Positions 45,217-54,191 of a stretch of 64,000 nucleotides of DNA are shown here, piece after piece. Origin of the DNA: QALR01 sp900552255 (GTDB taxonomy: Bacteria; Bacillota; Clostridia; Oscillospirales; CAG-272); NCBI GenBank assembly GCA_048526005.1, contig DBFVEH010000007.1, positions 33,033 to 97,032 on the forward strand, in the 5' to 3' direction. A program made the translations under genes and the position numbers. Numbering within the stretch: the stretch's first letter is position 1; each line of letters opens with the position of its first letter. Under the pieces are notes generated by a model that was given only the letters and a program-made list of their open reading frames with translations, was not told the DNA's origin and did no database searches.

Positions 45217-46290
45217 ATGAGAAACAGAGTGAAAGCGATTATGAGCGCGGTTATCGCCGCCGTGATGGCGGCGGGACTCTCTTTCGGAGCGCTCGCGGCG
45301 GACGGCGCAGAGGCGGAAGAGATGCTTCCGACACCGGCGGTAAAAAATGTCTCGCAGATGAAGCTCATTGCGGCGGGCACTCCTTTCGGGGTGAAGTTTC
45401 ACACGGAAGGCGTCGTCGTCGTCGGAATCTGCGGAAACTGCGGACCCGCGGCGGATGCGGGACTGAAAAAAGGCGATGTCATTATGACGGTCGACGGCAA
45501 TCCGATCGGAAACGTGGGAGAATTTGCCGAAGCGATCCGAAATTCCAACGGCGCTGCGGTAAAGCTCGAATACAAGAGCGGCGGGCTTATGCACACGGCT
45601 AAGGTAGAACCGATCCTCGATGAAAACGGCGAATATAAACTGGGCGTCTGGATCAAGGACAGCGCCGCGGGAATCGGAACGGTGACTTTTATCGAGCCGG
45701 AAACCATGCTCTTTGCCGGATTGGGACACGGAATCTGTGATGCGGAAAGCGGAGCGCTTGTCCCGTTCGCGTATGGCAGCGCCGAGGAGGTCGCGCTCTC
45801 CGGGATCACGCCCGGACGCGCCGGCACACCGGGAGAGCTGAAAGGCTCGTTTACCGGGAAAAAACAGGGAAAGCTGATCAAGAATACGGACTGCGGGATT
45901 TACGGCGTATTGACCGAGCTGCCCGAAGGTCTTTCGGACGAGCTTTATCCGGTCGGAAAATCCTCCGAGGTGAAGGAGGGCAAAGCCTATATCTTCACGA
46001 CGGTCGATGGAGACGGACGCCAGAAATACGAGATCGAGATTTCCAAAATCGATAAAAACGGGAGCGGCCGGAATTTTTCCGTTCGTGTGACGGATGAGGC
46101 TCTTCTTCAAAAAACCGGCGGCATCGTTCAGGGAATGAGCGGGAGCCCGATCATCCAAAACGGCAAAATCATCGGAGCCGTGACGCATGTGCTTGTCTCG
46201 AATCCGACGGAGGGCTACGGGATCTTTATCGAGAACATGCTCGCGGAGCTTTCGGAGTCTGCTGCGACGGAGTCATGTCTTGCGGCATAA
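45217..46290 (+). CDS. spoIVB: SpoIVB signalling peptidase
   Basis: About 357 aa, an S55 serine peptidase secreted from the forespore that triggers pro-SigK processing. A signal helix (about 1-28) is followed by a PDZ domain (about 60-130, CGPAADAGLKKGDVIMTVDG) and the peptidase domain with GLGHGICD (catalytic His region) and MSGSPIIQNGKIIGAVTHV (catalytic Ser). The ATG at 45217 has AAAGGCG upstream; the earlier in-frame GTG at 45175 falls inside a hairpin. Length is a little shorter than the Bacillus protein (~425). Confidence 0.93.
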   Translation: MRNRVKAIMSAVIAAVMAAGLSFGALAADGAEAEEMLPTPAVKNVSQMKLIAAGTPFGVKFHTEGVVVVGICGNCGPAADAGLKKGDVIMTVDGNPIGNVGEFAEAIRNSNGAAVKLEYKSGGLMHTAKVEPILDENGEYKLGVWIKDSAAGIGTVTFIEPETMLFAGLGHGICDAESGALVPFAYGSAEEVALSGITPGRAGTPGELKGSFTGKKQGKLIKNTDCGIYGVLTELPEGLSDELYPVGKSSEVKEGKAYIFTTVDGDGRQKYEIEISKIDKNGSGRNFSVRVTDEALLQKTGGIVQGMSGSPIIQNGKIIGAVTHVLVSNPTEGYGIFIENMLAELSESAATESCLAA

Positions 46291-46472
46291 TCTGAAAATA
46301 TACGCGGCCGATTGTCGCGGAAAATGAGAATAAATTTGAGCTGCGGCGGAAGCAAAGCTGATCCGGTTAGGGAAGTGGAGTCAAATTTTATGCGGCGCCG
46401 AAAATCAAATTCGCGGATATTCTCATTGGTATCATCTGTCAAAGCTATCTTATTCGATTGCTGCGGATAGGA

Positions 46473-46503
46473 AAAAGCACAGCGAGATCCTCGCTGTGCT
46501 TTT
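46473..46503. terminator. Bidirectional intrinsic terminator
   Basis: A 14-bp perfect stem (AAAAGCACAGCGAG with CTCGCTGTGCTTTT) and a 3-base loop. It ends the spoIVB unit and also faces the minus-strand gene ending at 46515. The stretch 46291-46472 shows nothing else. Confidence 0.9.
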
Positions 46504-46514
46504 ATTTTATTGGT

Positions 46515-46856
46515 TCAGCGTTTCCGCTTATCCTTGATTCCGATGATGACGGCGGATAAAAAGAGAAGAAAAGTGATGAGGGAAAAGGCAAAACAAAGAA
46601 AGCCTGCCGCGGTTTCTTTCAAGTTATATTTGTCGAGGCCGCATAACAGAAATACGACGGAAAGAAGGAGCAGAAAGGCGGCCCTCTTAAAGGGCGGCGC
46701 CTTTTGGTCTGCCGTATTGGGATCCTCCGGCGCTTGGTTTTCTTCTTTGCGGTCGTTTCGGCTCCGTTTTATCGTGCCGGCCGCCTCGATAGGGGAAAAT
46801 CGTTTCTTTTCTGCGGCAAAAAATCGAACGGCGTTGATTTTATCGCATTTCAGCAT
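46515..46856 (-). CDS. Small hypothetical membrane protein
   Basis: 113 aa. A basic, polar N-terminal half is followed by two hydrophobic helices (about 59-75 and 84-106) and a very basic C terminus (KDKRKR). No family recognised. A good shared terminator lies just after the stop, which supports transcription, but the ribosome binding site (AAGGA, 12 bases upstream) is weak, so the start is uncertain. Confidence 0.48.
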   Translation of the reverse strand: MLKCDKINAVRFFAAEKKRFSPIEAAGTIKRSRNDRKEENQAPEDPNTADQKAPPFKRAAFLLLLSVVFLLCGLDKYNLKETAAGFLCFAFSLITFLLFLSAVIIGIKDKRKR

Positions 46857-46990
46857 TTTAACATGGATTCCTTAAATGGTTTTTAACTATAAATTTATAG
46901 TTTATTTATAATATATTTTAATATATTTTTATTCTGATCTCAAGGTATAATATAAATATAAAACTGAGAATTTCGGAACGGGGGTTGCCG

Positions 46991-47200
46991 ATGGAAAAAG
47001 AGATCAAAATAACGAAAAAAAGCGCCAAACGCGGCGACGATGGGTATAAAATCGTTTCGGTACGCATGCGGGACGAGACGATCGCGCGGCTGGACGCCAT
47101 TGCGGGTAAGACCAATCGCTCCCGCAACGAAGTCATCAATATTTTGCTGGATTCCGCAATTCAAATCGTCAAAATCGACGAGGAAGAATCGATGATCTGA
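46991..47200 (+). CDS. Ribbon-helix-helix (CopG-like) DNA-binding protein
   Basis: 69 aa. The pattern YKIVSVRMRDETIARLDAIA then NRSRNEVINILLD is a ribbon-helix-helix fold: a beta strand followed by two helices. Basic N-terminus (about 1-20). The ATG at 46991 follows GGGGG; the in-frame TTG at 46985 is less likely. It lies 168 bases before spoIIE. There is no toxin partner, so a stand-alone repressor is more likely than an antitoxin. Confidence 0.78.
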   Translation: MEKEIKITKKSAKRGDDGYKIVSVRMRDETIARLDAIAGKTNRSRNEVINILLDSAIQIVKIDEEESMI

Positions 47201-47273
47201 ATTTTCATAAAAATTTTTCGCGAAAACCGCGAAAAAAAGCCATTTATCCAAGATATTTTACAGAGAGCGCGCC

Positions 47274-47342
47274 GATTTGCCGGTATGAGACGGAAAGTTG
47301 TCTTACACGACAGTGCAGAATCGACGCGCTCTTTGGCTCCTT
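47274..47342 (+). repeat. Imperfect inverted repeat upstream of spoIIE
   Basis: Arms of 14 bases (47274-47287 and 47329-47342) with one mismatch, around a 41-base loop that itself has a short TGTC/GACA pairing. It ends 26 bases before the spoIIE ATG; a TATGCT at 47358-47363 could be a -10. Confidence 0.5.
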
Positions 47343-47368
47343 TCGTGTATGCTTTATAACAGGGTGGA

Positions 47369-49792
47369 ATGGATTTTCCAGAAGTTAAAAAACGAAAGGA
47401 TGATAAAGCTTTGACAGATGAAAGAATAAAAGAATTGGAGCCGACGGCCGCGCGCGAGAGGCGGGTTTCCGTACCGGCCTCCCACACCGCGCCGGGGATT
47501 CGGAAGGCGGTCATGGCGCTCGGCACGCTCGTCATAGGCTTTTTCTTCGGCGGAACGGAATTTCCGATGGGCGCCTTTCCGCTTGGCTGCGCGCTTGTCG
47601 CATCATTGCCGAACTATTCGGTGTTCGCGGTGATCGGCATTCTGCTTCGGTGCGCCTATGAGTATGCGCTCGGACGGGATATTCTTCTTTTCGGCATCGG
47701 CGCTGCCGCGCTTTGCGCGTGTCGGATGGTTCTCTGCGTCGCGGTATACGGACGAAAAATGATTCGGAAAACAGGGCGGCTTCCGGATACGGTGCCGGCG
47801 CGCGTTTTGCTTTGCGCGATTTTTGCGCTCGGCTTTTCCCTTATCCATGTCGTCCGCGGCGGCACGGAGCTATATGATATTTTGTCTCTCGCTCTGAATA
47901 CGGTGTGCGCCGCGTCGTTCGCATTTCTTCTTTCCTTTTTCTTTGAGCCGGAATACCGCTTTACGCCGGCATTTGAAGCGGGGCTCGGCGCCGCGGCCTT
48001 CTGTCTTTCGCTTTCCCTTTCGGGGATCTCAGTCGGATCGTTCTCGATCGGACTCGTCGTTTCTTATATGATCACATTATACGTGGGCTGGCTCGGACAG
48101 CCGACGCGAAGCTCCGCGGTCGGCCTTTTATGCGGCCTTGCCTGCGGCGGGATATATGCGCCGATCTTTGCGCTTTCCGGACTCATCGCCGGCATCTTTT
48201 TCGAGGTGAACAGCCTGCTCGCGGCGGCGGGCTCGATCGCCGTCATGGTCTGCGGCGGGCTTTATTTCGGCGGGACGGAGGTCATCGCGGAGTTTTTGCC
48301 GGAGATCGTGACGGCGGCCGTTCTGATCGCCGTTCCCGCGCTGCTCCATATTCTGCCGTCGTTTTCCATGCGGACGGTGCCTGAAGACGGCGCGGACTGC
48401 AAGGAGCTTATCGCCCGCAAGAAGGAGCAGGAAAGAGAGCGCCGCATGGACAGCATCGCGGGCTCGATGAACGCGCTGTCGGCGATCATGCACAGCCTCT
48501 CGGAAAAATTCAGACGGCCGAAGCCCGAAAAGCTCAGCGAAAAATGCATCGAGATTTGGAAGAGCCACTGTGAGGGCTGTCCGAATGAATGTACCTGCCG
48601 GGGACTTGAAAATTTGGAGACGGACAAGGTCTCCGATAAGCTGGCGTCCCGCCTTATGGCGTCCGGGAAGATCGACCGCGAAAGGCTTTATGATATCACA
48701 AAGGTGAAATGCCCGATGCTGGACGTGATCGCACATGAGATCAGCGCCTGCTCCGCGAAGATGCTGGAGGAGGCGATCCGTGAGGACAAAACGCAGATCT
48801 TTGCGTTCGATTACGAGGCGATGGCGCAGATGTTCGCGGACGCCGCCTCGGAGGGCAATATCAGCTTTAATGTGGATAAGGTGCTGTCCGACCGTCTGCG
48901 GCGGCAGTTTCTTCGCGCGGGACTGCGCGCGGAAAATCTGATTGTCTGCGGCGACCGGAAAAAATATGTGATTGCGACGGGCGCGGACATCGCCCGCACC
49001 ACGCTGCGTCCGTCGGATATCCGTGAGCTGTGCGAAACGGTATGCGGCACGCGGTTCTGTATGCCGGAATTTATGCTGGAGAACGGGAAAAGCGCGCTGA
49101 CGCTGGAGGGCGCGCCGCGATATGCCGTGGAATATTCCGGAAAGCAGGTTTCCAAAAGAGGAGAGAGCGTCTGCGGAGACAGCGTTTCGGTCGTGAAAAG
49201 CTATGACGACTTTTTCTACTGCTTTATCTGCGACGGCATGGGCAGCGGCGAGGACGCCGCGCTGACCTCGCGCATGTGCCGCGTGTTCCTCGAAAAGATG
49301 CTGGCCTGCGGCAATAAAAAATCCACGACGCTCGAGATGCTCAACAATCTCGTATGCTCCAAGAGCACGGAATGCTTTGCCACGGTAGACCTCTTGGAGG
49401 TAGACCTCGTGCTCGGCGTCGCTTCCTTTATCAAAAGCGGGGCGGTCCCATCCTATATCATACGTGATAAGCGGCTATACAAAATCGCGTCTGGCACGTT
49501 CCCGATCGGCATCGTTCCGCAGGTTTCCGCGGAGGTCACGGAGTTCGAGCTCGAGGACGGCGACGTGATTCTCTTATGCTCGGACGGCGTGGCCTCCGAT
49601 ATCGAGGCGAGCGAGACCGGCGACCCCGCGTGGTTCATCGAATTTATCTCGCGGGAATGGACGGATAACCTCGGCGCCATGGCGGAAAAAATCATCCGTG
49701 CGGCCGAGGGCGCGGCCGTGCGCGCGGACGATATGACGGTGGAGCTTGTCCGCGTCCGCAGGCTCACGGAATCCTCCGAGGATGCGGCGTGA
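47369..49792 (+). CDS. spoIIE: Stage II sporulation protein E (SpoIIE)
   Basis: 807 aa. Membrane phosphatase that dephosphorylates SpoIIAA to free SigF in the forespore. About ten helices fill residues ~45-330; a regulatory middle region with a Cys cluster (CEGCPNECTC, about 407) follows; the C-terminal PP2C domain (about 590-800) contains SVCGDSVSV, FICDGMGSGEDAA and ILLCSDGVASD. Length matches the family (~825). Start choice: the ATG at 47369 has GGGTGG only 2 bases away; the in-frame TTG at 47411 is preceded by AAAGGAT at a better distance and may be the true start. Confidence 0.94.
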   Translation: MDFPEVKKRKDDKALTDERIKELEPTAARERRVSVPASHTAPGIRKAVMALGTLVIGFFFGGTEFPMGAFPLGCALVASLPNYSVFAVIGILLRCAYEYALGRDILLFGIGAAALCACRMVLCVAVYGRKMIRKTGRLPDTVPARVLLCAIFALGFSLIHVVRGGTELYDILSLALNTVCAASFAFLLSFFFEPEYRFTPAFEAGLGAAAFCLSLSLSGISVGSFSIGLVVSYMITLYVGWLGQPTRSSAVGLLCGLACGGIYAPIFALSGLIAGIFFEVNSLLAAAGSIAVMVCGGLYFGGTEVIAEFLPEIVTAAVLIAVPALLHILPSFSMRTVPEDGADCKELIARKKEQERERRMDSIAGSMNALSAIMHSLSEKFRRPKPEKLSEKCIEIWKSHCEGCPNECTCRGLENLETDKVSDKLASRLMASGKIDRERLYDITKVKCPMLDVIAHEISACSAKMLEEAIREDKTQIFAFDYEAMAQMFADAASEGNISFNVDKVLSDRLRRQFLRAGLRAENLIVCGDRKKYVIATGADIARTTLRPSDIRELCETVCGTRFCMPEFMLENGKSALTLEGAPRYAVEYSGKQVSKRGESVCGDSVSVVKSYDDFFYCFICDGMGSGEDAALTSRMCRVFLEKMLACGNKKSTTLEMLNNLVCSKSTECFATVDLLEVDLVLGVASFIKSGAVPSYIIRDKRLYKIASGTFPIGIVPQVSAEVTEFELEDGDVILLCSDGVASDIEASETGDPAWFIEFISREWTDNLGAMAEKIIRAAEGAAVRADDMTVELVRVRRLTESSEDAA

Positions 49793-49910
49793 GGATTTCG
49801 GCGGATTTCAGAACAAAACGGAGATTTTTACAAGATTTTTGATTTAATCGAGCGGATTTTCGGAAAAAATCAGAAAATTTAAAGTTTTTTCAGAAATTTT
49901 TCAAAAAAAC

Positions 49911-49939
49911 TTGCAATTTGACATATTATCTGCTATAAT
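49911..49939 (+). promoter_or_regulatory. SigA promoter of potABCD
   Basis: TTGCAA (49911-49916), a 17-base spacer and a perfect TATAAT (49934-49939) with an extended -10 TGC. It lies about 190 bases before potA. Confidence 0.75.
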
Positions 49940-49945
49940 GCCCTT

Positions 49946-50050
49946 GTGAATTCGGGACCCAAGTAAAAAAGTCCTTTTCAAAATATTTTTTGATATCGTT
50001 CACGGCACTTTTTAATGCACGGAAAAAATCTTTTTTTCGTGCATTTTTTT
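49946..50050 (+). promoter_or_regulatory. potABCD leader with intrinsic terminator
   Basis: The predicted leader starts near 49946. It can form a GTGAA/TTCAC pairing (49946-49950 with 49999-50003) enclosing a short GGGAC/GTCCT hairpin, then a strong terminator: AATGCACG plus AAAAAA paired with TTTTTT plus CGTGCATT (50014-50045), followed by TTTTT. This terminator stands between the promoter and potA, with no gene before it, so it is probably regulatory. No known riboswitch class was recognised. Confidence 0.6.
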
Positions 50051-50128
50051 AGGCTTGACGGAGCGATCCGTCCGGTGCGCAGGCAGCCTCCGAAAAAGGC
50101 GGGGTGACGCACGAAAATACTGAAAAAA

Positions 50129-51232
50129 GTGAGCATGGCAGAAATGGATCAAAACACGAAAATCATCGAGCTTCGGAATATTTCGAAAAGTTTCAACGGC
50201 GAACAGGTTCTGAAAGGAATCGATCTCGACATCCACGACAAGGAGTTTATCACGCTCCTCGGCCCCTCCGGCTGCGGAAAGACGACGACGCTCCGCATCA
50301 TCGGCGGCTTCGTCACACCGGATACGGGCGACGTTTGCTTCCTCGGGAAAAAAATCAACGATCTTCCTCCTTATAAAAGAAAAGTCAACACGGTCTTTCA
50401 AAAATACGCGCTGTTCCCGCATCTCGACGTCTTTGAGAACGTGGCGTTCGGGCTTCGTCTCGTCAAAACGCCGGAAAAAGAGATCGTTTCCCGTGTGCGG
50501 GAGATGCTCGCGCTGGTGAATCTTTCCGGCTTTGAGAGCCGGAGCGTCGATCTGCTTTCCGGCGGCCAGCAGCAGCGGGTGGCGATCGCGCGCGCGCTGG
50601 TGAACAACCCGAAGGTGCTGCTTCTCGACGAGCCGCTCGGCGCGCTCGACCTAAAATTGCGCAAGGAGATGCAGTTTGAACTCAAAAAGATTCAGCAGCG
50701 GCTCGGCATCACGTTTGTTTATGTTACGCATGATCAAGAGGAGGCGCTCACGATGAGCGATACCGTCGTCGTCATGAACGGCGGCGTGATCCAGCAGATC
50801 GGCACGCCTCAGGATATCTATAACGAGCCGGTGAACGCCTTTACGGCGAGCTTCATCGGGGAAAGCAATATCGTCCCCGGCGTCATGCACGCGGATTACC
50901 GCGTCGAATTTGAGGGGAGAACTTACGAATGCGTCGATTCCGGCTTTGAAAAGGATGAACCGGTCGATGTCGTTATCCGTCCCGAGGATATCGAGATCAC
51001 CGCGCCCTCGGATGAATTTCTCTGCGGCACGGTCACGGCCGTCACTTTCAAGGGCGTCCATTATGAGATGCTTGTGGAGTGCTTCGGGAAGGCGTGGCGC
51101 GTCCATTCGACGGATTTTTCGCCTGTCGGCTCGGAGATCGGGCTTCGCATCACGCCGGAGGATATCCATATCATGCACAAGTCGGATTCTCCGGCCGAGG
51201 AAGTATCTGTGACCGGAGGTGAGGAGGCGTGA
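50129..51232 (+). CDS. potA: Spermidine/putrescine ABC transporter ATPase
   Basis: 367 aa. Powers uptake through PotB/PotC. Walker A GPSGCGKT (about 45-52), signature LSGGQQQR (about 143-150), Walker B VLLLDEP, H-loop THDQEEA, and a C-terminal TOBE-type regulatory domain (about 240-350). The start is uncertain: GTG at 50129, ATG at 50135 and ATG at 50144 all lack a clear ribosome binding site. potB overlaps its stop by 4 bases (GTGA). Confidence 0.93.
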   Translation: MSMAEMDQNTKIIELRNISKSFNGEQVLKGIDLDIHDKEFITLLGPSGCGKTTTLRIIGGFVTPDTGDVCFLGKKINDLPPYKRKVNTVFQKYALFPHLDVFENVAFGLRLVKTPEKEIVSRVREMLALVNLSGFESRSVDLLSGGQQQRVAIARALVNNPKVLLLDEPLGALDLKLRKEMQFELKKIQQRLGITFVYVTHDQEEALTMSDTVVVMNGGVIQQIGTPQDIYNEPVNAFTASFIGESNIVPGVMHADYRVEFEGRTYECVDSGFEKDEPVDVVIRPEDIEITAPSDEFLCGTVTAVTFKGVHYEMLVECFGKAWRVHSTDFSPVGSEIGLRITPEDIHIMHKSDSPAEEVSVTGGEEA

Positions 51233-52050
51233 TCAAGCTGAACGCCAAATGGGCGTCTTATCCGTATATTTTGTGGATGCTCCTTTTCACGATTCTTCCG
51301 CTGCTGCTGGTCATTTATTTCGCGTTTACGGATAAATCGGGCGCTTTTACGCTCGACAACGTCAAGCAGTCCGTGCAGTATCTGCCGACGCTTGTCAAAA
51401 GCATTTATCTTGCGGCGATCGCCACGGCGATTTGTCTTGTGCTCGCGTATCCGTTTGCCTTTGCGATGTCGCGCCTGAGCTTTTCCCGTCAAAAAATGAT
51501 GACGATGCTCGTCATGCTTCCGATGTGGATGAATTTTCTTCTGCGCACCTACGCATGGCAGGCGATTCTCGAGGACAACGGCGTAATCAATACCTTCTTG
51601 AACAGCATCGGACTTTCTTCCTTGAAGCTCATCAATACCTCCGGCGCGGTGGTGCTCGGCATGGTGTATAACTATATTCCGTTTATGATACTGCCGCTGT
51701 ACTCGATTATGACAAAAATCGACAAAAGCCTTATAGAGGCCGCGGGCGATCTCGGCGCCGGCTTCTTTGCCACGTTCCGGCGGGTGGTGCTGCCGCTCAG
51801 TATACCCGGCATCATTTCCGGCACGACGATGGTATTCGTCCCGGCGGTCAGCACGTTCGTCATCAGCGGCATGCTCGGCGGAACGGAAAATTATCTTATC
51901 GGAGATCTGATCGAAACGCAGTTCCTCGGAAATTCGTATGATCTCAACTGCGGCTCGGCGACGTCCCTGCTGCTTATGATCGTCGTGCTGATCACGATGG
52001 CGATTTTCAACCGCCTTGACAGCGAAGATGCAGAGGAGGCGCTCGTATGA
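51229..52050 (+). CDS. potB: Spermidine/putrescine ABC transporter permease
   Basis: 273 aa, about six helices. The EAA loop SLIEAAGDLGAGFFATFRRVVLPLS lies near residue 175, where the ATPase docks. GTG start within the potA stop region, preceded by GGAGGTGAGG. It ends ATGA with potC, so the two permeases are translationally coupled. Confidence 0.92.
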   Translation: MIKLNAKWASYPYILWMLLFTILPLLLVIYFAFTDKSGAFTLDNVKQSVQYLPTLVKSIYLAAIATAICLVLAYPFAFAMSRLSFSRQKMMTMLVMLPMWMNFLLRTYAWQAILEDNGVINTFLNSIGLSSLKLINTSGAVVLGMVYNYIPFMILPLYSIMTKIDKSLIEAAGDLGAGFFATFRRVVLPLSIPGIISGTTMVFVPAVSTFVISGMLGGTENYLIGDLIETQFLGNSYDLNCGSATSLLLMIVVLITMAIFNRLDSEDAEEALV

Positions 52051-52850
52051 CGAAAAAGGGAAAAACATTTTCCGGCGTTTATATCGCCCTTATGATGCTG
52101 TTTTTATATCTGCCGATTTTTGTGCTCATCGTGTTTTCGTTCAATTCCTCCAAGGGCTATTCATGGACGGGATTTTCACTCAAATGGTATCAGGACTTGT
52201 TTTCCAATACGTTGATTCTGAACTCCTTGAAGAATACGCTTATCGTCGCCGCGGCGGCCTCCGTGATATCGACGATTCTCGGAACGGGAGCGGCGCTCGG
52301 GGTTTTCTCGATGAAAAACAAGGCGGTCAAGGGCGCTATCAAAAATGTAACATATCTGCCGATGCTGAGCCCTGAGATCGTGACGGGGATTTCTCTCATG
52401 CTGCTGTTTTCGCTTGCGCATATGTCGGGCGGCTTTGTCTCTTTGATTATCGCACACGTAACCTTTTGCGTGCCGACGGTGTTTCTTTCGGTTTTGCCGA
52501 AGCTTCGCCAAATCAATAAGAATATGTATGAGGCGGCGCTCGACCTCGGCTGCAATCCGTCGCGCGCGTTCTTCAAGGTGATCGTGCCGGAGATCATGCC
52601 CGGGATCATCACGGGCTTCCTTATGGCGTTTACGTATTCGCTCGACGATTTCGTCGTCAGCTATTTCACGGCGGGCAATGTTCAGACGCTTTCCATTACG
52701 ATTTATTCGATGGTGAAAAAGCGCGTCAGTCCGGAGATCAACGCGCTCTCGACAATTATGTTTGTAATCGTTCTTGCCGTTCTTCTTGTGGTGAATGTGC
52801 GCTCGATCCGGGCGGAACGCGCGAAGGAAAAGAAAATGATGAGGCTTTGA
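52047..52850 (+). CDS. potC: Spermidine/putrescine ABC transporter permease
   Basis: 267 aa, about six helices. The EAA loop NMYEAALDLGCNPSRAFFKVIVPEIMP lies near residue 160, followed by SLDDFVVSYFTAG, typical of PotC. GGAGG lies upstream within the end of potB. potD follows after 48 bases. Confidence 0.92.
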   Translation: MTKKGKTFSGVYIALMMLFLYLPIFVLIVFSFNSSKGYSWTGFSLKWYQDLFSNTLILNSLKNTLIVAAAASVISTILGTGAALGVFSMKNKAVKGAIKNVTYLPMLSPEIVTGISLMLLFSLAHMSGGFVSLIIAHVTFCVPTVFLSVLPKLRQINKNMYEAALDLGCNPSRAFFKVIVPEIMPGIITGFLMAFTYSLDDFVVSYFTAGNVQTLSITIYSMVKKRVSPEINALSTIMFVIVLAVLLVVNVRSIRAERAKEKKMMRL

Positions 52851-52898
52851 GCCTTCATTCATAAAATTATATAATTTGAAAGGAATATCTGTCGAAAA

Positions 52899-54161
52899 AT
52901 GAAAAAAATCTTTGCTGCTTTTCTCTGTGTTTTGCTGCTGGTATCCTCTTTTGCAGCGTCTGTTTTTGCTTCGGAAATGCTTTCGGGGGATACGGCGTCT
53001 TCGGACGACGATCCTTATGCGTTCGATGAGGAATATTATTCCAAGTTCAAGGGACAGGGCGTCAAGCTCTACGTTTATAACTGGGGCGAGTATATCGCAG
53101 ACGGTTCGGATGGCTCCGAGGATGTCATCAAAATGTTTGAGGAGCTCACCGGCATCGACGTCGATTACACGACCTATGATACCAACGAGGGACTTTACTC
53201 CAAGCTGCAAAGCGGGAGCGCCTATTACGATGTGATCATCCCGTCGGATTATATGATCTCCCGCATGATCGAAAAAGACATGCTGGAAAAGCTCGACTTT
53301 TCCAATATCCCGAACTTTGAAAAATATGTGGACGACACCTTTAAAAACGATGTCGAATACGATCCTACGCTCGAATACAGCGTTCCGTATACATGGGGCA
53401 CGGTCGGCATCATCTACAACACCAAATATGTGACGAAAACAGTGGACAGCTGGGATATTCTTTGGGATGAGGATTATGCGAAAAAAATCCTGATGTTCGA
53501 TAATTCCCGCGACGCGTTCGCCATCGCGCTTGAAAAGCTCGGCTATTCCGTCAACACCGAGAACGTGGATGAGATCAACGAGGCTGCCGAGCTGCTCAAG
53601 GCGCAGAAGCCGCTGGTGCAAAACTATGTGATGGATCAGATCTTTGATAAAATGGTGGAGGAAAACGCTTGGATCGCTCCGTATTACGCCGGCGATTTCA
53701 TCACCATGCACGAGGACAATGAGAATCTCGCGTTTGCATTCCCGAAGGAAGGCTCTAATTTCTTCGTCGATGCGATGTGCATTCCGAAGGGCTGCAAAAA
53801 CAAGGAAGCTGCGGAAATGTTCATCAATTTCATGTGCGAGCCGAAGATTTCCGCGGAGAACTGCGGCGCGACCGGCTATTCCACTCCGATCACGGCTGCA
53901 AAGGATTTGATCGATCCTGAGCTTGCCGCGAGTGAATATGCTTACCCCAGCGAGGAAATACTCTCTAAAACGGAAAAATTCATCAATCTCTCCGACGATA
54001 CCAATAAGCTGCTTGACGATCTTTGGATCTCCATCAGCGTGACAGGTCTTTCCGTCGGCTTTTGGATTGCCGTCGCCGTCGTTGTCATCGCTGTGATTGC
54101 GGTCTGCATCGTTGCGATGAGCAGAAAGAAAAAGCGCGAGAGTATGAGAACTTCCGAATAA
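52899..54161 (+). CDS. potD: Polyamine-binding protein PotD, membrane-anchored
   Basis: 420 aa. A signal peptide (about 1-24) without a lipobox Cys is followed by an acidic linker and a PotD/PotF-type binding domain starting LYVYNWGEYIADGSDG. The conserved pocket-region aromatics (VYNWGEY, VPYTWGTVGI, PYYAGDF) are present. Unlike the usual lipoprotein PotD, it ends with a transmembrane helix (about 387-408, FWIAVAVVVIAVIAVCIVA) and a basic tail. It should therefore be held to the outer membrane face by its C terminus. AAAGGAAT precedes the ATG. Confidence 0.9.
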   Translation: MKKIFAAFLCVLLLVSSFAASVFASEMLSGDTASSDDDPYAFDEEYYSKFKGQGVKLYVYNWGEYIADGSDGSEDVIKMFEELTGIDVDYTTYDTNEGLYSKLQSGSAYYDVIIPSDYMISRMIEKDMLEKLDFSNIPNFEKYVDDTFKNDVEYDPTLEYSVPYTWGTVGIIYNTKYVTKTVDSWDILWDEDYAKKILMFDNSRDAFAIALEKLGYSVNTENVDEINEAAELLKAQKPLVQNYVMDQIFDKMVEENAWIAPYYAGDFITMHEDNENLAFAFPKEGSNFFVDAMCIPKGCKNKEAAEMFINFMCEPKISAENCGATGYSTPITAAKDLIDPELAASEYAYPSEEILSKTEKFINLSDDTNKLLDDLWISISVTGLSVGFWIAVAVVVIAVIAVCIVAMSRKKKRESMRTSE

Positions 54162-54191
54162 AAAGCTTCTGTGAAAAGAGAGGGCGCCCAT

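Noticed and set aside
46991..47200. Toxin-antitoxin module
   Set aside because: The ribbon-helix-helix protein has no small partner gene on either side; spoIIE follows it.
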